Assembly: GCA_009746045.1 (NCBI GenBank)
Contig: RPFO01000065.1
Location: forward strand, 4,541,785 to 4,605,784
Length of the DNA stretch: 64,000 nucleotides
Direction of reading: 5' to 3'
Origin: Mesostigma viride
Lineage: Eukaryota > Streptophyta > Mesostigmatophyceae > Mesostigmatales > Mesostigmataceae
Positions 46,639-56,590 of this stretch are shown here, piece after piece. Within the stretch, counting starts at the first letter, position 1; the number at the start of each line of letters is the position of its first letter. The translations under genes and the position numbers were made by a program. The notes beneath the pieces are model-generated. The model was given only the letters and a program-made list of their open reading frames with translations. It made no database searches and was not told the DNA's origin.

Positions 46639-47254
46639 AGTTAACGTAAAGGATTTACGTTAGATGGATAGAGATTGTTACGCTCTTTCCAACGGCACCT
46701 TGAACGCCTCATTTGGTTAAGGAACGTAAAAGTTATGACGTTTCCTAGGCTGTGCCGACAGTACCCGGCGCGCCACTGTGGGCGCGTACGGACACAGGAT
46801 GTACAAGTGTCACTTTGATAGTCCGCAGGACGTTGACAGGACTTGTACAGGACTTGATGGTCAATTGATAGGTAGGCGCACTGTAGCGCGCCAGGACCTA
46901 TGAGACAATTGATGCTGACTAGTGTACGGATAGGTCCACAGGACTAGCCGTATGGACAATTGATAGATCTGCGCGCCAAAGGCGTGCCAGAGTCTGTGTA
47001 ATCAATTGATTGACAGTTCAGCTGTGACAGTGCAGCTGAATACTTGGACGCGTCCCTAGCAAGCTATATGAGTGACTTGGTCACACCGGGACGCTAGCTC
47101 TTGCGTGCACGCTCTCTTGGCATAACGACCCTGTCGTCTGTGCTACGTGCAGTCTCGGACTTGACGTGACTTACGTCTGTGTTTGCTCATTATAATAAAG
47201 GCAACTTTCCTGCAAGAGCCATGGATTCCCTCGGTGGTAAACTCTCATTCAACT
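46639..47254 (+). repeat. 3' LTR of element 2
   Basis: 616 bp; compared with the 5' LTR one base differs (GATAGAG against GATGGAG). Followed by CATAC. Confidence 0.9.
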
Positions 47255-49253
47255 CATACATGCCATCCATGTACGTAGACAAGCCATGATGACACCATGG
47301 GAGCCTGAATCCTCATCATTAACTACATACATGCCATCCATGTACGTAGACGGGCCATGGAGACACCATGGGAGCCTGAATCCTCATCATTAATTACATA
47401 AATGCCATCCATGTACGTAGACAAGCCATGATGACACCATGGGAGCCTGAATCCTCATCATTAATTACATAAATGCCATCCATGTACGTAGACGGGCCAT
47501 GATGACACCATGGGAGCCTGAATCCTCATCATTAACTACATACATGCCATCCATGTACGTACACGGGCCATGATGACACCATGGGAGCCTAAATCCTCCT
47601 CATTTTTTTTTTCTTTGACATCCATGTACGTAGACGGGCCATGATGACACCATGGGAGCCTGAATCCTCATCATTAATTACATAAATGACATCCATGTAC
47701 GTAGACGGGCCATGATGACACCATGGGAGCCTGAATCCTCCTCATTAATTACATAAATGCCAACCATGTACGTAGACAAGCCATGATGACACCATGGGAG
47801 CCTGAATCCTCATAATTTACTATTCCTGGACATCCATGTACGTAGGCCAGCCATGATGACACCAATGGAGCCTGAATCCTCTTCATTTTTTTTATGAGAG
47901 GATTCAGGTTACATAAATGCCAACCATGTACGTAGACAAGCCATGATGACACCATGGGAGCCTGAGTCCTCATCATTAATTACATAAATGCCATCCATGT
48001 ACGTAGACGGGCCATGATGACACCATGGGAGCCTGAATCCTCATCATTAACTACATACATGCCATCCATGTACGTACACGGGCCATGATGACACCATGGG
48101 AGCCTGAATCCTCCTCATTAATTACATACTTGCCATTCATGTACGTAGACGGGCCATGGAGACACCATGGGAGCCTGAATCCTCATCATTAATTACATAA
48201 ATGCCATCCATGTACGTAGACAAGCCATGATGACACCATGGGAGCCTGAATCCTCATCATTATATACAAAAATGCCATCCATGTACGTAGACGGGCCATG
48301 ATGACCCCATGGGAGCCTGAATCCTCATCATTAATTACATAAATGCCATTCATGTACGTAGGCCAGCCATGATGACACCATGGGAGCCTGAATCCTCATC
48401 ATTAATTACATACTTGCCATTCATGTACGTAGACGGGCCATGGAGACACCATGGGAGCCTGAATCCTCATCATTTACTATTCCTTGACATCCATGTACGT
48501 AGACGGGCCATGATGACACCATGGGAGCCTGAATCCTCATCATTTACTATTCCTTGACATCCATGTACGTAGACGGGCCATGATGACACCATGGGAGCCT
48601 GAATCCTCCTCAAATTACATAAATGCCAACCATGTACGTAGGCCAGCCATGATGACACCATGGGAGCCTGAATCCTCATCATTACTTACATAAAGGCCAT
48701 CCATGTACGTAGGCCAGCCATGGAGACACCATGGGAGCCTGAATCCTCCTCATTAATTACATAAATGCCAACCATGTACGTAGACAAGCCATGATGACCC
48801 CATGGGAGCCTGAATCCTCATCATTATATACAAAAATGCCATCCATGTACGTAGACGGGCCATGATGACACCATGGGAGCCTGAATCCTCATCATTAATT
48901 ACATAAATGCCATTCATGTACGTAGGCCAGCCATGATGACACCATGGGAGCCTGAATCCTCATCATTAATTACATACTTGCCATTCATGTACGTAGAAGG
49001 ACCATGGAGACACCATGGGAGCCTGAATCCTCCTCATTAATTACATACACGCCATCCATGTACGTAGACAAGCCATGATGACCCCATGGGAGCCTGAATC
49101 CTCATCATTTTTTTTTTCTTTGACATCCATGTACGTAGACGGGCCATGATGACACCATGGGAGCCTGAATCCTCATCATTAATTACATAAATGACATCCA
49201 TGTACGTAGACGGGCCATGATGACACCATGGGAGCCTGAATCCTCCTCATTAA
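47255..49253. repeat. 70-71 bp satellite, fourth block
   Basis: About 28 units, containing a third copy of the higher-order segment (about 48160-48600) and of the hairpin insert (about 47877-47912). It stops after CCTCCTCATTAA, where the virus-like unit begins. Confidence 0.9.
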
Positions 49254-49568
49254 CCAGCAACTGCGTGAGTGACCCCCTCTTTTCCCCCTGTTCCCCCCTG
49301 CGTGTCCCCCCGTTCCGCGCCGAGTGCTTGGGGACCCCGCAGCGTGTCCCCCCTGCGTGTTCCCCCGTTCCCCCCTGCGTGTCCCCCCGTTCCGCGCCGA
49401 GTGCTTGTCTGTTTCCCTGTTCCCCCCGCGCGTGATTGTCTGTCCCCCGCGCGCGAGTCCGTGATCGAGAGTACGAGTGGCAAGTCCGTGTCAGTCTCCG
49501 CTGGCGGTGTGCGTGCGTTTATGGTCGCGCAAAAATAATCTCGTCGTTCGGCATATCAGTGTCGCGCC
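49254..49568. repeat. Left end of the unit, C-rich subterminal repeats
   Basis: Very C-rich. TGCGTGTCCCCCCGTTCCGCG followed by CCGAGTGCTTG occurs twice, 87 bp apart (near 49301 and 49378). It precedes the first gene and probably contains its promoter. Confidence 0.65.
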
Positions 49569-50687
49569 ATGATGCATCCGGGTTGGTTGTCCGAGGCGCG
49601 TCTGATGTGCGAGTTCGTGGGCGCGTGCGTGCAGCCGTCGTCGCACATCCAGGAGTGGCCGGTGGCGGGCAAGCTGGCGGACGCCTTCAACGCGTTCCTC
49701 GCGGCGAAGGGTCTGCCCCCGTACGCCGCGTCCCGGCTGGCAGGCCCCTGCCCGGGGGCGGACGACCTGGCCCTGTGGTCCGGCGTGCTGGCGGGCAAGG
49801 GGGGCGTGCTGATGCACGTGGCGGGGGTCGCTGGGGGCGAGAGCGGGGGGTGGTACTGGGCGCAGAACGTGTCGCTGGTCCATCCGGCTCCCGTGCCCTC
49901 GGACGGGGAGGTGAAGCCGTTCCCCCCTTGGTTCAACGGGGAGCGTTTCCTGGCTGCCCGCGAGGCGGGCAAGAGGCGCGAGGAGATGCGCAGGTGGGTG
50001 AGCGCGTACGCGGGCGAGCACGGGCTGTTCGCGGAGATCACGGAGGAGGAGGAGTCGTTCCTGGAGGAGTGCCACGGCTACCCCGAGGGCGAGATGGCGG
50101 ACCTGAAGGGCCTGCGCGAGATCCGCGCGCACATGGCGAAGGTGGGCGGCGCGCCCCCCGCGTGGATGAACGAGCGCGTCCGCGAGATCCGCGAGCGGCT
50201 CACGGCGGCGTTCAGCCGCAAGCAGGGTTCGTCCTCGCGCTGGCGCCTGCGCGACAACCAGGCGGGCGACGCGCTGACGGCGCGGCTGAAGTGGCGGTCG
50301 GCGGAGGAGGAGGAGCACGACCTGCAGGGGTCGGGCGAGGCGCGGGGCGGGCGCGAGGAGGAGGGCAAGGAGCGCGAGGCGGCGGCGCTGGACACGTACC
50401 TGCGGCTGTTCCTGCAGCACAGCGACCTGGTGGTCCTGGAACGCGGCGGGCGCCTGCCGCTGGCGGAGTTCCGCCGCCTGTTCTTCGTGGAGTACCTCCA
50501 GAACGGCAGCCGCATGACGCGGCGAGTGCCCAACGCGGACCTGGCCGCCCTGCTGGCCCCCCACGGGGTCGCCGTGACAGGAAACGTGCGCATGGGCAGC
50601 GGGGAGGAGGAGAAGCGCACGGTGTGGGTGACGGGGGTGGCCCGGAGGGCGCTAGGAACGACGCGTAATAATAATAATGATGAATAA
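49569..50687 (+). CDS. Unknown 372-residue virus-like protein
   Basis: Not recognised. The N-terminal half has Trp- and Cys-containing segments (GWLSEARLMCEFVGACVQ, WYWAQNVSLVHP). The middle is highly charged and helical (EEEESFLEE; RLKWRSAEEEEHDL). The last 110 residues (DTYLRLFLQHSD, LPLAEFRRLFFVEYLQN, ADLAALLAPHGV) look like a winged-helix fold of the sort found at the ends of viral replication and regulatory proteins; that is inference from pattern only. It ends in an Asn run (AATAATAATAAT). GC content is far above the satellite beside it. It converges with the next gene at 42 bp. Two ATGs occur in a row at the start. Confidence 0.6.
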   Translation: MMHPGWLSEARLMCEFVGACVQPSSHIQEWPVAGKLADAFNAFLAAKGLPPYAASRLAGPCPGADDLALWSGVLAGKGGVLMHVAGVAGGESGGWYWAQNVSLVHPAPVPSDGEVKPFPPWFNGERFLAAREAGKRREEMRRWVSAYAGEHGLFAEITEEEESFLEECHGYPEGEMADLKGLREIRAHMAKVGGAPPAWMNERVREIRERLTAAFSRKQGSSSRWRLRDNQAGDALTARLKWRSAEEEEHDLQGSGEARGGREEEGKEREAAALDTYLRLFLQHSDLVVLERGGRLPLAEFRRLFFVEYLQNGSRMTRRVPNADLAALLAPHGVAVTGNVRMGSGEEEKRTVWVTGVARRALGTTRNNNNDE

Positions 50688-50729
50688 AACCTCGATGGAT
50701 GCAATACAGTGAGCGCAAATGCACGGTAT

Positions 50730-51829
50730 TCAGCGCCGCCTCCGCACGGCACTCTGTGGCCTCCTGACCCGCCTGGCGGCGGTGGGGTGGCCGGGGTCCG
50801 GTGGCGGTGGCGAGGGCGGTGGCGGGCCGTAGTTGTCCATCCACCATCGGTAGGCCGCTTCCGGGTCCGCCCCCGCCTTGCCTTTGTCCCGGTGTCGCCT
50901 CTCCTGCTCGCTGGCGGGTGGGGGGACGAGCCACCTGGGGTCGGCGGGTATCTGTTGTTGTTGTGGCGGTTCCGGCTGGGGAGGAGGGGGTCTTTGTCGT
51001 CGAGAGGGACCGCTTTCCGTGGCGGCGGATCTCTTCGCCATCCGTCGGCGAGATTCTACTTTCCTGGCCCGGTCCTTTTCCGCCCATTCGACGGCGGCTG
51101 GGTCCTTGCTCTTTCTCAGTTCGGCGCGTCGTTTATCCACTTCCTTAAATTTTGCCCGTTCTTTTGCCACCCATGCGATGTCGTCTGGGTCTTGGCTCTT
51201 CCATCGTTTGGCGCGTAGTTCCCTCCATTTGCGATTTTGGACTTCGCGATTCGTCTCCTGCCCTTCCTTGGCGGTTTTTTCAAGCCATTGTCTATTGTAG
51301 GCCCGGGATTTTTCGGCCCGTGCAATGTCGTCGGGGTCCTTGCTCTTTCTCAGTTCGGAGAGTCGTTTACTCCTTTCCTTATACCTGGCCCGTTCTTTTG
51401 CCACCCATGCGATGTCGTCTGGGTCTTGGCTCTTCCATCGTGCGGCGCGTAGTTCCCTCCATTTGCGATTGTTGGCTTCTCTTTGTGTTTCCTGCCTCTG
51501 CGCCTGTTGCCGCCCGCCCCCTCCTCGTCACCCGCCTGGGCGGATCGCTCCTTCTCGTACGCGTCCAGGTCGAAAAAGTCGTCTGGTCCTGGTCCCGCCT
51601 CGTCGAGTTCCTCCCACGCTCCCTGCTCTAAGGTGGGCATCTCGGCCATGGTAAGCGGGTCACCGGGCTCGGCCTCCTCGAAGCGGGCCAGCTCGTCCAT
51701 GTCAAGGCCCCCCAGCTCGTCCATGTCTAGGCCCACCAGCTCGTCCAGGTCCAGGTCCCCCAGGCCGTCGTCGTCCCCCGCGTCGTCCGCCCGCACCCTG
51801 TGTCTTCGGGTCGCTCTCCGCCGCGCCAT
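50730..51829 (-). pseudogene. Acidic/basic repeat protein, one frame change
   Basis: Starts MARRRATRR at 51829. The first 100 residues are strongly acidic with three LDMDEL/LDLDEL repeats. Near 51505-51525, within a G/C run, the frame changes. The second frame encodes tandem charged helical units (RKWRELRA.RWKSQDPDDIAWVAKERA, then LRKSKDPDDIARAEKSRA, twice over), then a Pro/Gln-rich tail with WWMDNYG. The second frame is open well upstream of the break and carries the first repeat, so the two belong together. The same break is in copy 2. Opposite charges of the two halves suggest a nucleic-acid or chromatin-associated protein; function unknown. Confidence 0.55.
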
Positions 51830-51959
51830 GTCCTCGAGTACACCCGGCTGCGAAAATATTCCTAACATAATGTAAACGTGTAATAAATACAAGTTATGAG
51901 CACCCGGCGCGCTTATTTGGGACTGCAATATTTCTCTTAATTAATGCAAACATGTGAAG
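51830..51959. promoter_or_regulatory. AT-rich divergent promoter region
   Basis: 130 bp of low-GC sequence between two divergent start codons in an otherwise very GC-rich block, with CTTAATTAATGCAAAC before the plus-strand gene and AATATTCCTAACATAATG before the minus-strand gene. No specific viral promoter motif could be assigned. Confidence 0.45.
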
Positions 51960-52883
51960 ATGTCGACAGCGATTATAAAGTACTTGCAGCCATCCACTCC
52001 CTTGCCGGAGGGCGCGAACGACCCATTCGCGAACAAGATCCGGGTGACGCCGGATGGTAGGATTTCGGTGATCGACGCCATCTCATCCATCTGTTTTATG
52101 GATGCAGATGGCATATTCGCAAAAAAGGCGAGCTCAAACGCATCCGAGTACTTGTCAAGGCTCGAGAAGGTCCACTCGGAAATTTCCGTGGTTTGTGATC
52201 ACTTCCGATTTGCCGGTCAGGGGCAGCGGGACACGCCGGTCGCCAGTCGGCAGGGGATCATCCAGATCATCCAGCTGCTGCCCGGGAGGAAGGCGGCCGC
52301 CTTCCGCCTTAACATGGCGGTCCTGCTGGAGCGGTACCTGGAGGTGGACCCTGCGCTGATCCAGGACCTGCTGGACAGGTACGAGGAGAAGACGGGACAG
52401 GCCTTCGTGCCTCTGACCCGCCAGCAGGTGGCCGGCGCCCCCCGCGTGAAGGCGTGCGAGCTGACGAAGCTGGACATGCGTGCCATCAAGGAAAGCAGCC
52501 TCCGCGCGGTGCCCGCGCGCGTGTACGCGTCCGTGAACAACACGGGCAACCGGCTGGTGACCGGGTACGAGCAGACCGCGGATTACAGGCGCGACCAGGG
52601 GCTGACCAAGAGGAGCCAGGCAACGAGGGACACCTTCACGGACGGGATGAGTGCCGTGATGAGCCTCTTCCACGACCGCCACCGCGCCATGGTCGGCAAG
52701 GGGAGCGATCCCGAGGAGGCGGCGAGGAGGATACTGGAGAAGCTCGGGCCCGGTTTGGGCGAGCTGGGGTACTACGAGGAGGCAAGGGAGTACAGGGGCC
52801 TGGAGTTTGCCGGGCCCAATAAACGCCTGATGGACGCGAACAGGTGTTTCAATCGCGAGGGCCGCGCAAGACTGGCCGCTTGA
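51960..52883 (+). CDS. Bro-N/antirepressor-like protein
   Basis: 307 residues from the ATG at 51960; an in-frame GTG lies two codons upstream. Residues about 25-140 match the Bro-N-like domain common in NCLDVs and virus-derived algal genes: RVTPDGRISVIDAIS, then SEISVVCDHFRFAGQGQRDTPV, LLPGRKAAAFRLNMAVLLERYL and DPALIQDLLDRY. These proteins are thought to bind DNA and regulate viral or host genes. The C-terminal half (residues 145-307) is not recognised and has an NCLDV-style Tyr/Arg-rich end. It is divergent from the gene before it and convergent with the next. A truncated relative starts at 53908. Confidence 0.65.
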   Translation: MSTAIIKYLQPSTPLPEGANDPFANKIRVTPDGRISVIDAISSICFMDADGIFAKKASSNASEYLSRLEKVHSEISVVCDHFRFAGQGQRDTPVASRQGIIQIIQLLPGRKAAAFRLNMAVLLERYLEVDPALIQDLLDRYEEKTGQAFVPLTRQQVAGAPRVKACELTKLDMRAIKESSLRAVPARVYASVNNTGNRLVTGYEQTADYRRDQGLTKRSQATRDTFTDGMSAVMSLFHDRHRAMVGKGSDPEEAARRILEKLGPGLGELGYYEEAREYRGLEFAGPNKRLMDANRCFNREGRARLAA

Positions 52884-53137
52884 TTGGCCACGATCGCCGT
52901 GCCCTGAAATGGGAATCCCCCCATCACAGATCATCTACCTGTGGTGCATAATGGGATCTACCCTTGAATCTTCCAAGGAGCAGAAGCGATTTTAAAACTA
53001 GTGATTGGTCAAAGACCTTTATCGCGGCCTTGCAGAGGCACTGAGATACCCCAACACGAACCTGACAAAGACGAAGTTTATTTATTAAATGTTCATAATG
53101 TTTACGGTTTATGACTCAAGTCCTACCATCGTTACTC
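52884..53137. other. Intergenic region between convergent genes
   Basis: AT-rich 254 bp containing likely 3' ends on both strands (TTTATTTATTAAATG near 53077). No ORF supported. Confidence 0.5.
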
Positions 53138-53881
53138 TCATACATCGTCGTAAAAGTCCTCGTCTAGTGCGAGTTCGATGCCGCATCCTTCACAAACTTG
53201 TTCGATGGTTCGGATATGTTCAGGGTTTACCTTGCCAGTCCGAAAGATGAATAAACGTTTTTGGTACCCCGGAAAGTAATGCCCGTAACTGAAGAGCTGT
53301 CCGATGCCCTTCATCCAATCTTTAGCTTCTTTCACTTCCACGATGACGGGAGGGTCATGGGCAATGATGTCAATCACACCGGCAGGGCATTGTACTTCGC
53401 GCTCACTACCCGGCATGGCTTGTGACACTCGTTCTTGAACGGGTGACTCTCTTTGTTGTACCGGTGGTTGCTTGGCCCATTCGACGACTTTGTCCACCAA
53501 ATCGACATGGATCCACGCGCCTCGCTCGTCAACTGGGCCGGTCCTCATGATCTTCACCACGGGAAAAACTGTCTGAGGAGGGGTCGCCTCACCCCCCATG
53601 AGGCCCACACAGTGATGTGTTGACCTCTCCAGAGCCGATATGAAGGCCTTAGAACCGTCAAGACGAAACCAACTTTCGAAGCGCTTCTTCCCGTTGGACG
53701 CTGCCGCCGTCAAGTCCTGGGCATGGACCATTCGGTCGCTCTTCCGGACCTTGATTTCCTTCTTGGGGTCCACTTCCAGAATTGAACAGGGTTTCAGCGC
53801 AAACATCCAAAACGTGTCGGTCTCTCTCGCCAAGTCGAACAACGCGCGGGTGAAAGGAGCTCGACCACTGACGATCGCCAT
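53138..53881 (-). CDS. KilA-N domain protein with PD-(D/E)XK nuclease-like C-terminus
   Basis: 247 residues. The first 130 have the KilA-N layout: KKRFESWFRLDGSKAFISAL, then RGAWIHVDLVDKVVEWA. The C-terminal 85 carry a nuclease-like pattern: GVIDIIAH (D), VIVEVKEA (E-x-K) and GIGQLFSYGHYFPG (Q), followed by a strand with RLFIF. KilA-N proteins of NCLDVs bind DNA; this combination with a restriction-like domain recurs in giant viruses. Cysteine pair CEGCG near the end. Its ATG is 26 bp from the divergent truncated gene at 53908, so they share a promoter region. Confidence 0.62.
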   Translation of the reverse strand: MAIVSGRAPFTRALFDLARETDTFWMFALKPCSILEVDPKKEIKVRKSDRMVHAQDLTAAASNGKKRFESWFRLDGSKAFISALERSTHHCVGLMGGEATPPQTVFPVVKIMRTGPVDERGAWIHVDLVDKVVEWAKQPPVQQRESPVQERVSQAMPGSEREVQCPAGVIDIIAHDPPVIVEVKEAKDWMKGIGQLFSYGHYFPGYQKRLFIFRTGKVNPEHIRTIEQVCEGCGIELALDEDFYDDV

Positions 53882-53907
53882 GGTTGCAGATGGGAGCGTG
53901 GCGGCGG

Positions 53908-54039
53908 ATGTTTGGACGCCCGTTTCTCGTCCGCTTCCTTCCTGGCGGCCGCAAAACGGACGTGACCCTGTCCGCGGACGTCCGTGTGACTCCCGACGGA
54001 TGGATCTCTGTGATCGATGTGATTAGAAATGCGAGTTAA
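53908..54039 (+). pseudogene. Truncated Bro-N-like gene, 43 codons
   Basis: MFGRPFLVRFLPGG then DVRVTPDGWISVIDVIRNAS and TAA. The second part repeats the start of the Bro-N-like domain of the gene at 51960 (RVTPDGRISVIDAIS). The rest of the domain is absent and the following sequence is unrelated and AT-rich, so this is the 5' remnant of a paralog. Confidence 0.65.
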
Positions 54040-54327
54040 ATATAACCCCTATTGAGTGATAGGGGCTTGTGGGGTACCGGGGAGCTATTATTGAGTGATG
54101 ATGATTGAGTGATAATTGAGTGATAAAATATTGGAGTTTTTTTGACTTTTTACTGACACCCGTCACGGGCTTACTGCCCCTTCTCAACCCCCGCCAACCT
54201 TGGCTCGAGGGTCGCCGGGCTTTAGAGGTGCTTTATAATGCTGGCATCCGTCACCACCAGCCGTGGGGCTGCCGCCTACCGATCCCCTCCTACTCCCGAG
54301 CCTGGGGGTGCGATGGTTCGTGACGGG

Positions 54328-54562
54328 CGTGAAAAGTGTGACTTCCGTTTTGCTCAACCATGACCGACCGCGGACAGCGGGGTTGGGTGAGAACTGTGGG
54401 AGAAGGTTCGGCGTTCTGCCCAACTTTTATACCAAAAGCTTTTAAGAGTTGGGCAGAACGCGGGACCTCGAAAAGTCAAGCTCACCGCCCAGCGCGCACC
54501 CGGGTCGATGGGCGGCGTGAAAAATGTGACTTCCGTTTTGCTCAACCATTACCGACCGCAAT
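54328..54562. repeat. Direct repeats around a perfect hairpin
   Basis: GTGACTTCCGTTTTGCTCAA plus flanks (about 45 bp) occurs near 54328 and 54516. Between them GCGTTCTGCCCAACT (54411) and its exact reverse complement (ending 54461) form a 15-bp stem with a 21-base loop. Non-coding. Confidence 0.7.
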
Positions 54563-54755
54563 TGGTGAGGTCGTGAGTCTCGATCTGGTGAGAGGGCGGG
54601 TAACTGCGGTGGTGCATGCAAATGGAAAATGAAATCGGATTGGATCACACTTTATTGCACATTATAATAACACTTTATTGCCAGTTATCATCACCCTTTA
54701 TTGCCAACATCCATTACTGCATCCGGTTGCATCAACCGACATACAACAGGGTGAG

Positions 54756-55520
54756 CTAGTAGAGGTCGTTCCATCGGCCGATGAGGGAGCGCTCCTTGTT
54801 GTAGCGGAAGAAGGGGAACACCAGCGCGGGGCTCTGGCACATCTCCCTGCGCTCCGCCAGGCAGATGGGGCACTTGAGGTCCTCTGCGGGGTCGGCGTCG
54901 TCGAGCGCGACGGCCATGCACATGGCGCATATCGAGGGTGCGTGGGTGTGGTCGCCTTCCGTCACGGGCTCGTAGGCGTCCCAGCAGACCCCGGGGCAGC
55001 ACGCGCACTTCCCCACCATGCGCGGGGCAAGGCTCCCCCGGCAACGATACATGTTATCGAGGCTGGCATCAATTTCCTCGCGAAAAGAGGCAGAATAAGG
55101 GGGCGACCAGAAGGGATCGACCCTGTATGGCAGCCACGGCGACATTTCGAGATGTCCCGGCAACAGCGGTTCGTAGGAGAATTCGGGGACGATCTCCATG
55201 GCGTTGCGCGTGTTGGCCGCCGGCCCCGAATTCCTCCTGGTTGATACGTAGAGCCGGATGGCCGCCTCCTTGGCGAGGGCCAGGTTGTGCACGGTGATAG
55301 CTCGCGGCGTCGAGGCGGCCGTGACGTGTTCCGAGGTGCAGAGGAGTCCTTTCGACAACCCGCGGCACTGCACGCACTGCGCGTACCTGCCACCCAGGAA
55401 ATGGTTGGGATTCTTGCTCTCCTGGCACCGGCCGCATCGTACCGGCGTGTCCATTTTCATGTCCTGCTTCATCATCATGAATTCCTCCCTTATCTTGGCG
55501 GAATCGCGCGAGGCCCCCAT
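54756..55520 (-). CDS. Cys-rich zinc-binding protein of unknown function
   Basis: 254 residues. N-terminal CGRCQESKNPNHF..YAQCVQCR is a likely zinc ribbon. C-terminal CACCPGVC, then HAPSICAMCM and KCPICLAERRE resembles a divergent RING-type cluster, with the spacing too irregular to name. RING-like proteins in NCLDVs often act as ubiquitin ligases; that function is not shown here. It is followed on the minus strand by 100 bp of AT-rich sequence containing three TTTATTGC motifs, probably its 3' end. The strand opposite is open but has no domain. Confidence 0.55.
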   Translation of the reverse strand: MGASRDSAKIREEFMMMKQDMKMDTPVRCGRCQESKNPNHFLGGRYAQCVQCRGLSKGLLCTSEHVTAASTPRAITVHNLALAKEAAIRLYVSTRRNSGPAANTRNAMEIVPEFSYEPLLPGHLEMSPWLPYRVDPFWSPPYSASFREEIDASLDNMYRCRGSLAPRMVGKCACCPGVCWDAYEPVTEGDHTHAPSICAMCMAVALDDADPAEDLKCPICLAERREMCQSPALVFPFFRYNKERSLIGRWNDLY

Positions 55521-56055
55521 GGCTGCGTGCGTCGTTTGCGTGAATGCCGAGGTCTGTCTACGGTCTGCCCAAAATGTAATGGACTCGACTCTTCTCTCGC
55601 TCTCCCCGGCGCCCCACGTGGCAGGTCGCCTATATCATGCATCCCTCGCGGCAAGGCCCGGCGCGCGCTCTGTGTGGCGCTCCCACGTGGCTGGGGGCGT
55701 TTCCCGCCTTCCGCGCTGTTCTCTCGCGGGTTCGGTCGGATAAGCTGACGGAGGCGTTTTCTCGCGGGCTCGGGTCGGGACAAGCTGGCGGGGTCCTTCG
55801 CCTGGTGGACTGACGTCACACGAGCACGATCCCGCTGGGTCCGAGAGGCGGTTACGGAAAGGGGCGGATGTGCATAAACAGGGGCGATACCCCGCGGGCC
55901 TCCAGGCCGCCTGACCGCTCCAAGATCGCAGTACACCAGGCCGTCTGACCGCTCTGCCACTCGCTTTCCCACTTGTCCTCACAGATCGCCTGCTGGGGCG
56001 TCAAGTCTTGCTACATTCATGGGTGCGTGTTCTCGTCGGCAAACCCCGTGACAGC
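55521..56055. other. No supported gene; imperfect short repeats
   Basis: GC-rich. TTCTCGCGGG(T/C)TCGG plus AAGCTG is present twice (near 55721 and 55758). The region could hold the promoter of the minus-strand Cys-rich gene. No protein supported. Confidence 0.45.
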
Positions 56056-56590
56056 GTGTGAGGGGGGGCGTTCTTCGTGGCAGGATGCTCTCGATTGCTG
56101 GATGTCGCATGAGGGCCGCATTCTCCGTGGCGAGATGGGAATCGGGATTCGATGCCGTATGAGAGCTGCATTCCTTGTGGCAGGACGTTGTCGATCGCTG
56201 GATGTCGTTTGAAGCCAGCATTCTCCGTGGCGAGATGGGAATCGGGATTCGATGCCGTATGAGAGCTGCATTCCTTGTGGCAGGACGTTCTCGATCGCTG
56301 GATGTCGTTTGAGGCCCGCATTCTCCGTGGCGAGATGGGAATCGGGATTCGATGCCGTATGAGAGCTGCATTCCTTGTGGCAGGACGTTGTCGATTGCTG
56401 GATGTCGTTTGAGGCCCGCATTCCTTGTGGCAGGACGTTGTCGATCGCTGGATGTCGTTTGAGGCCCGCATTCCTTGTGGCAGGACGTTGTCGATTGCTG
56501 CATGTCGTGTGAGCCCCGCATTCTCCGTGGCAGGACGTTGTGGGGTGCTGGATGTCGTGTGAGCCCCGCGTTCTGTGGGGCAGGGCTCGA
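56056..56590. repeat. Minisatellite, 50-bp unit, two alternating variants
   Basis: About ten units. Variant 1 reads GGCAGGACGTTGTCGATCGC then TGGATGTCGTTT; variant 2 reads GGCGAGATGGGAATCGGGAT then TCGATGCCGTAT. Both have GCATTC(T/C)..GTGG and are exactly 50 bp. All three minus-strand frames are open through the array, which is expected because 50 is not a multiple of 3 and the units lack stops. Confidence 0.85.

Larger units (their letters stand above)
38622..47254 (+). mobile_element. LTR retrotransposon element 2 (copia-like)
   Basis: 8,633 bp between 616-bp LTRs that differ by one visible base, with target duplication CATAC (38617-38621 and 47255-47259) in the satellite. It is closely related to element 1 from gag to the 3' LTR, but ORF1 is more diverged and it has an extra 0.8-kb leader. 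Gag carries several one-base deletions and pol one. Confidence 0.92.

Noticed and set aside
49491-50564. 357-codon minus-strand frame in the virus-like unit
   Set aside because: Antisense of the 372-codon gene; high GC keeps the opposite frames open. The Arg/Leu/Gln-rich peptide has no domain.
54678-55244. 188-codon plus-strand frame
   Set aside because: Opposite the Cys-rich gene, whose clustered cysteine pairs support the minus strand.
56056-56590. CRISPR-like array of 50-bp units
   Set aside because: No unique spacers between constant repeats; the whole unit repeats, and the setting is eukaryotic.
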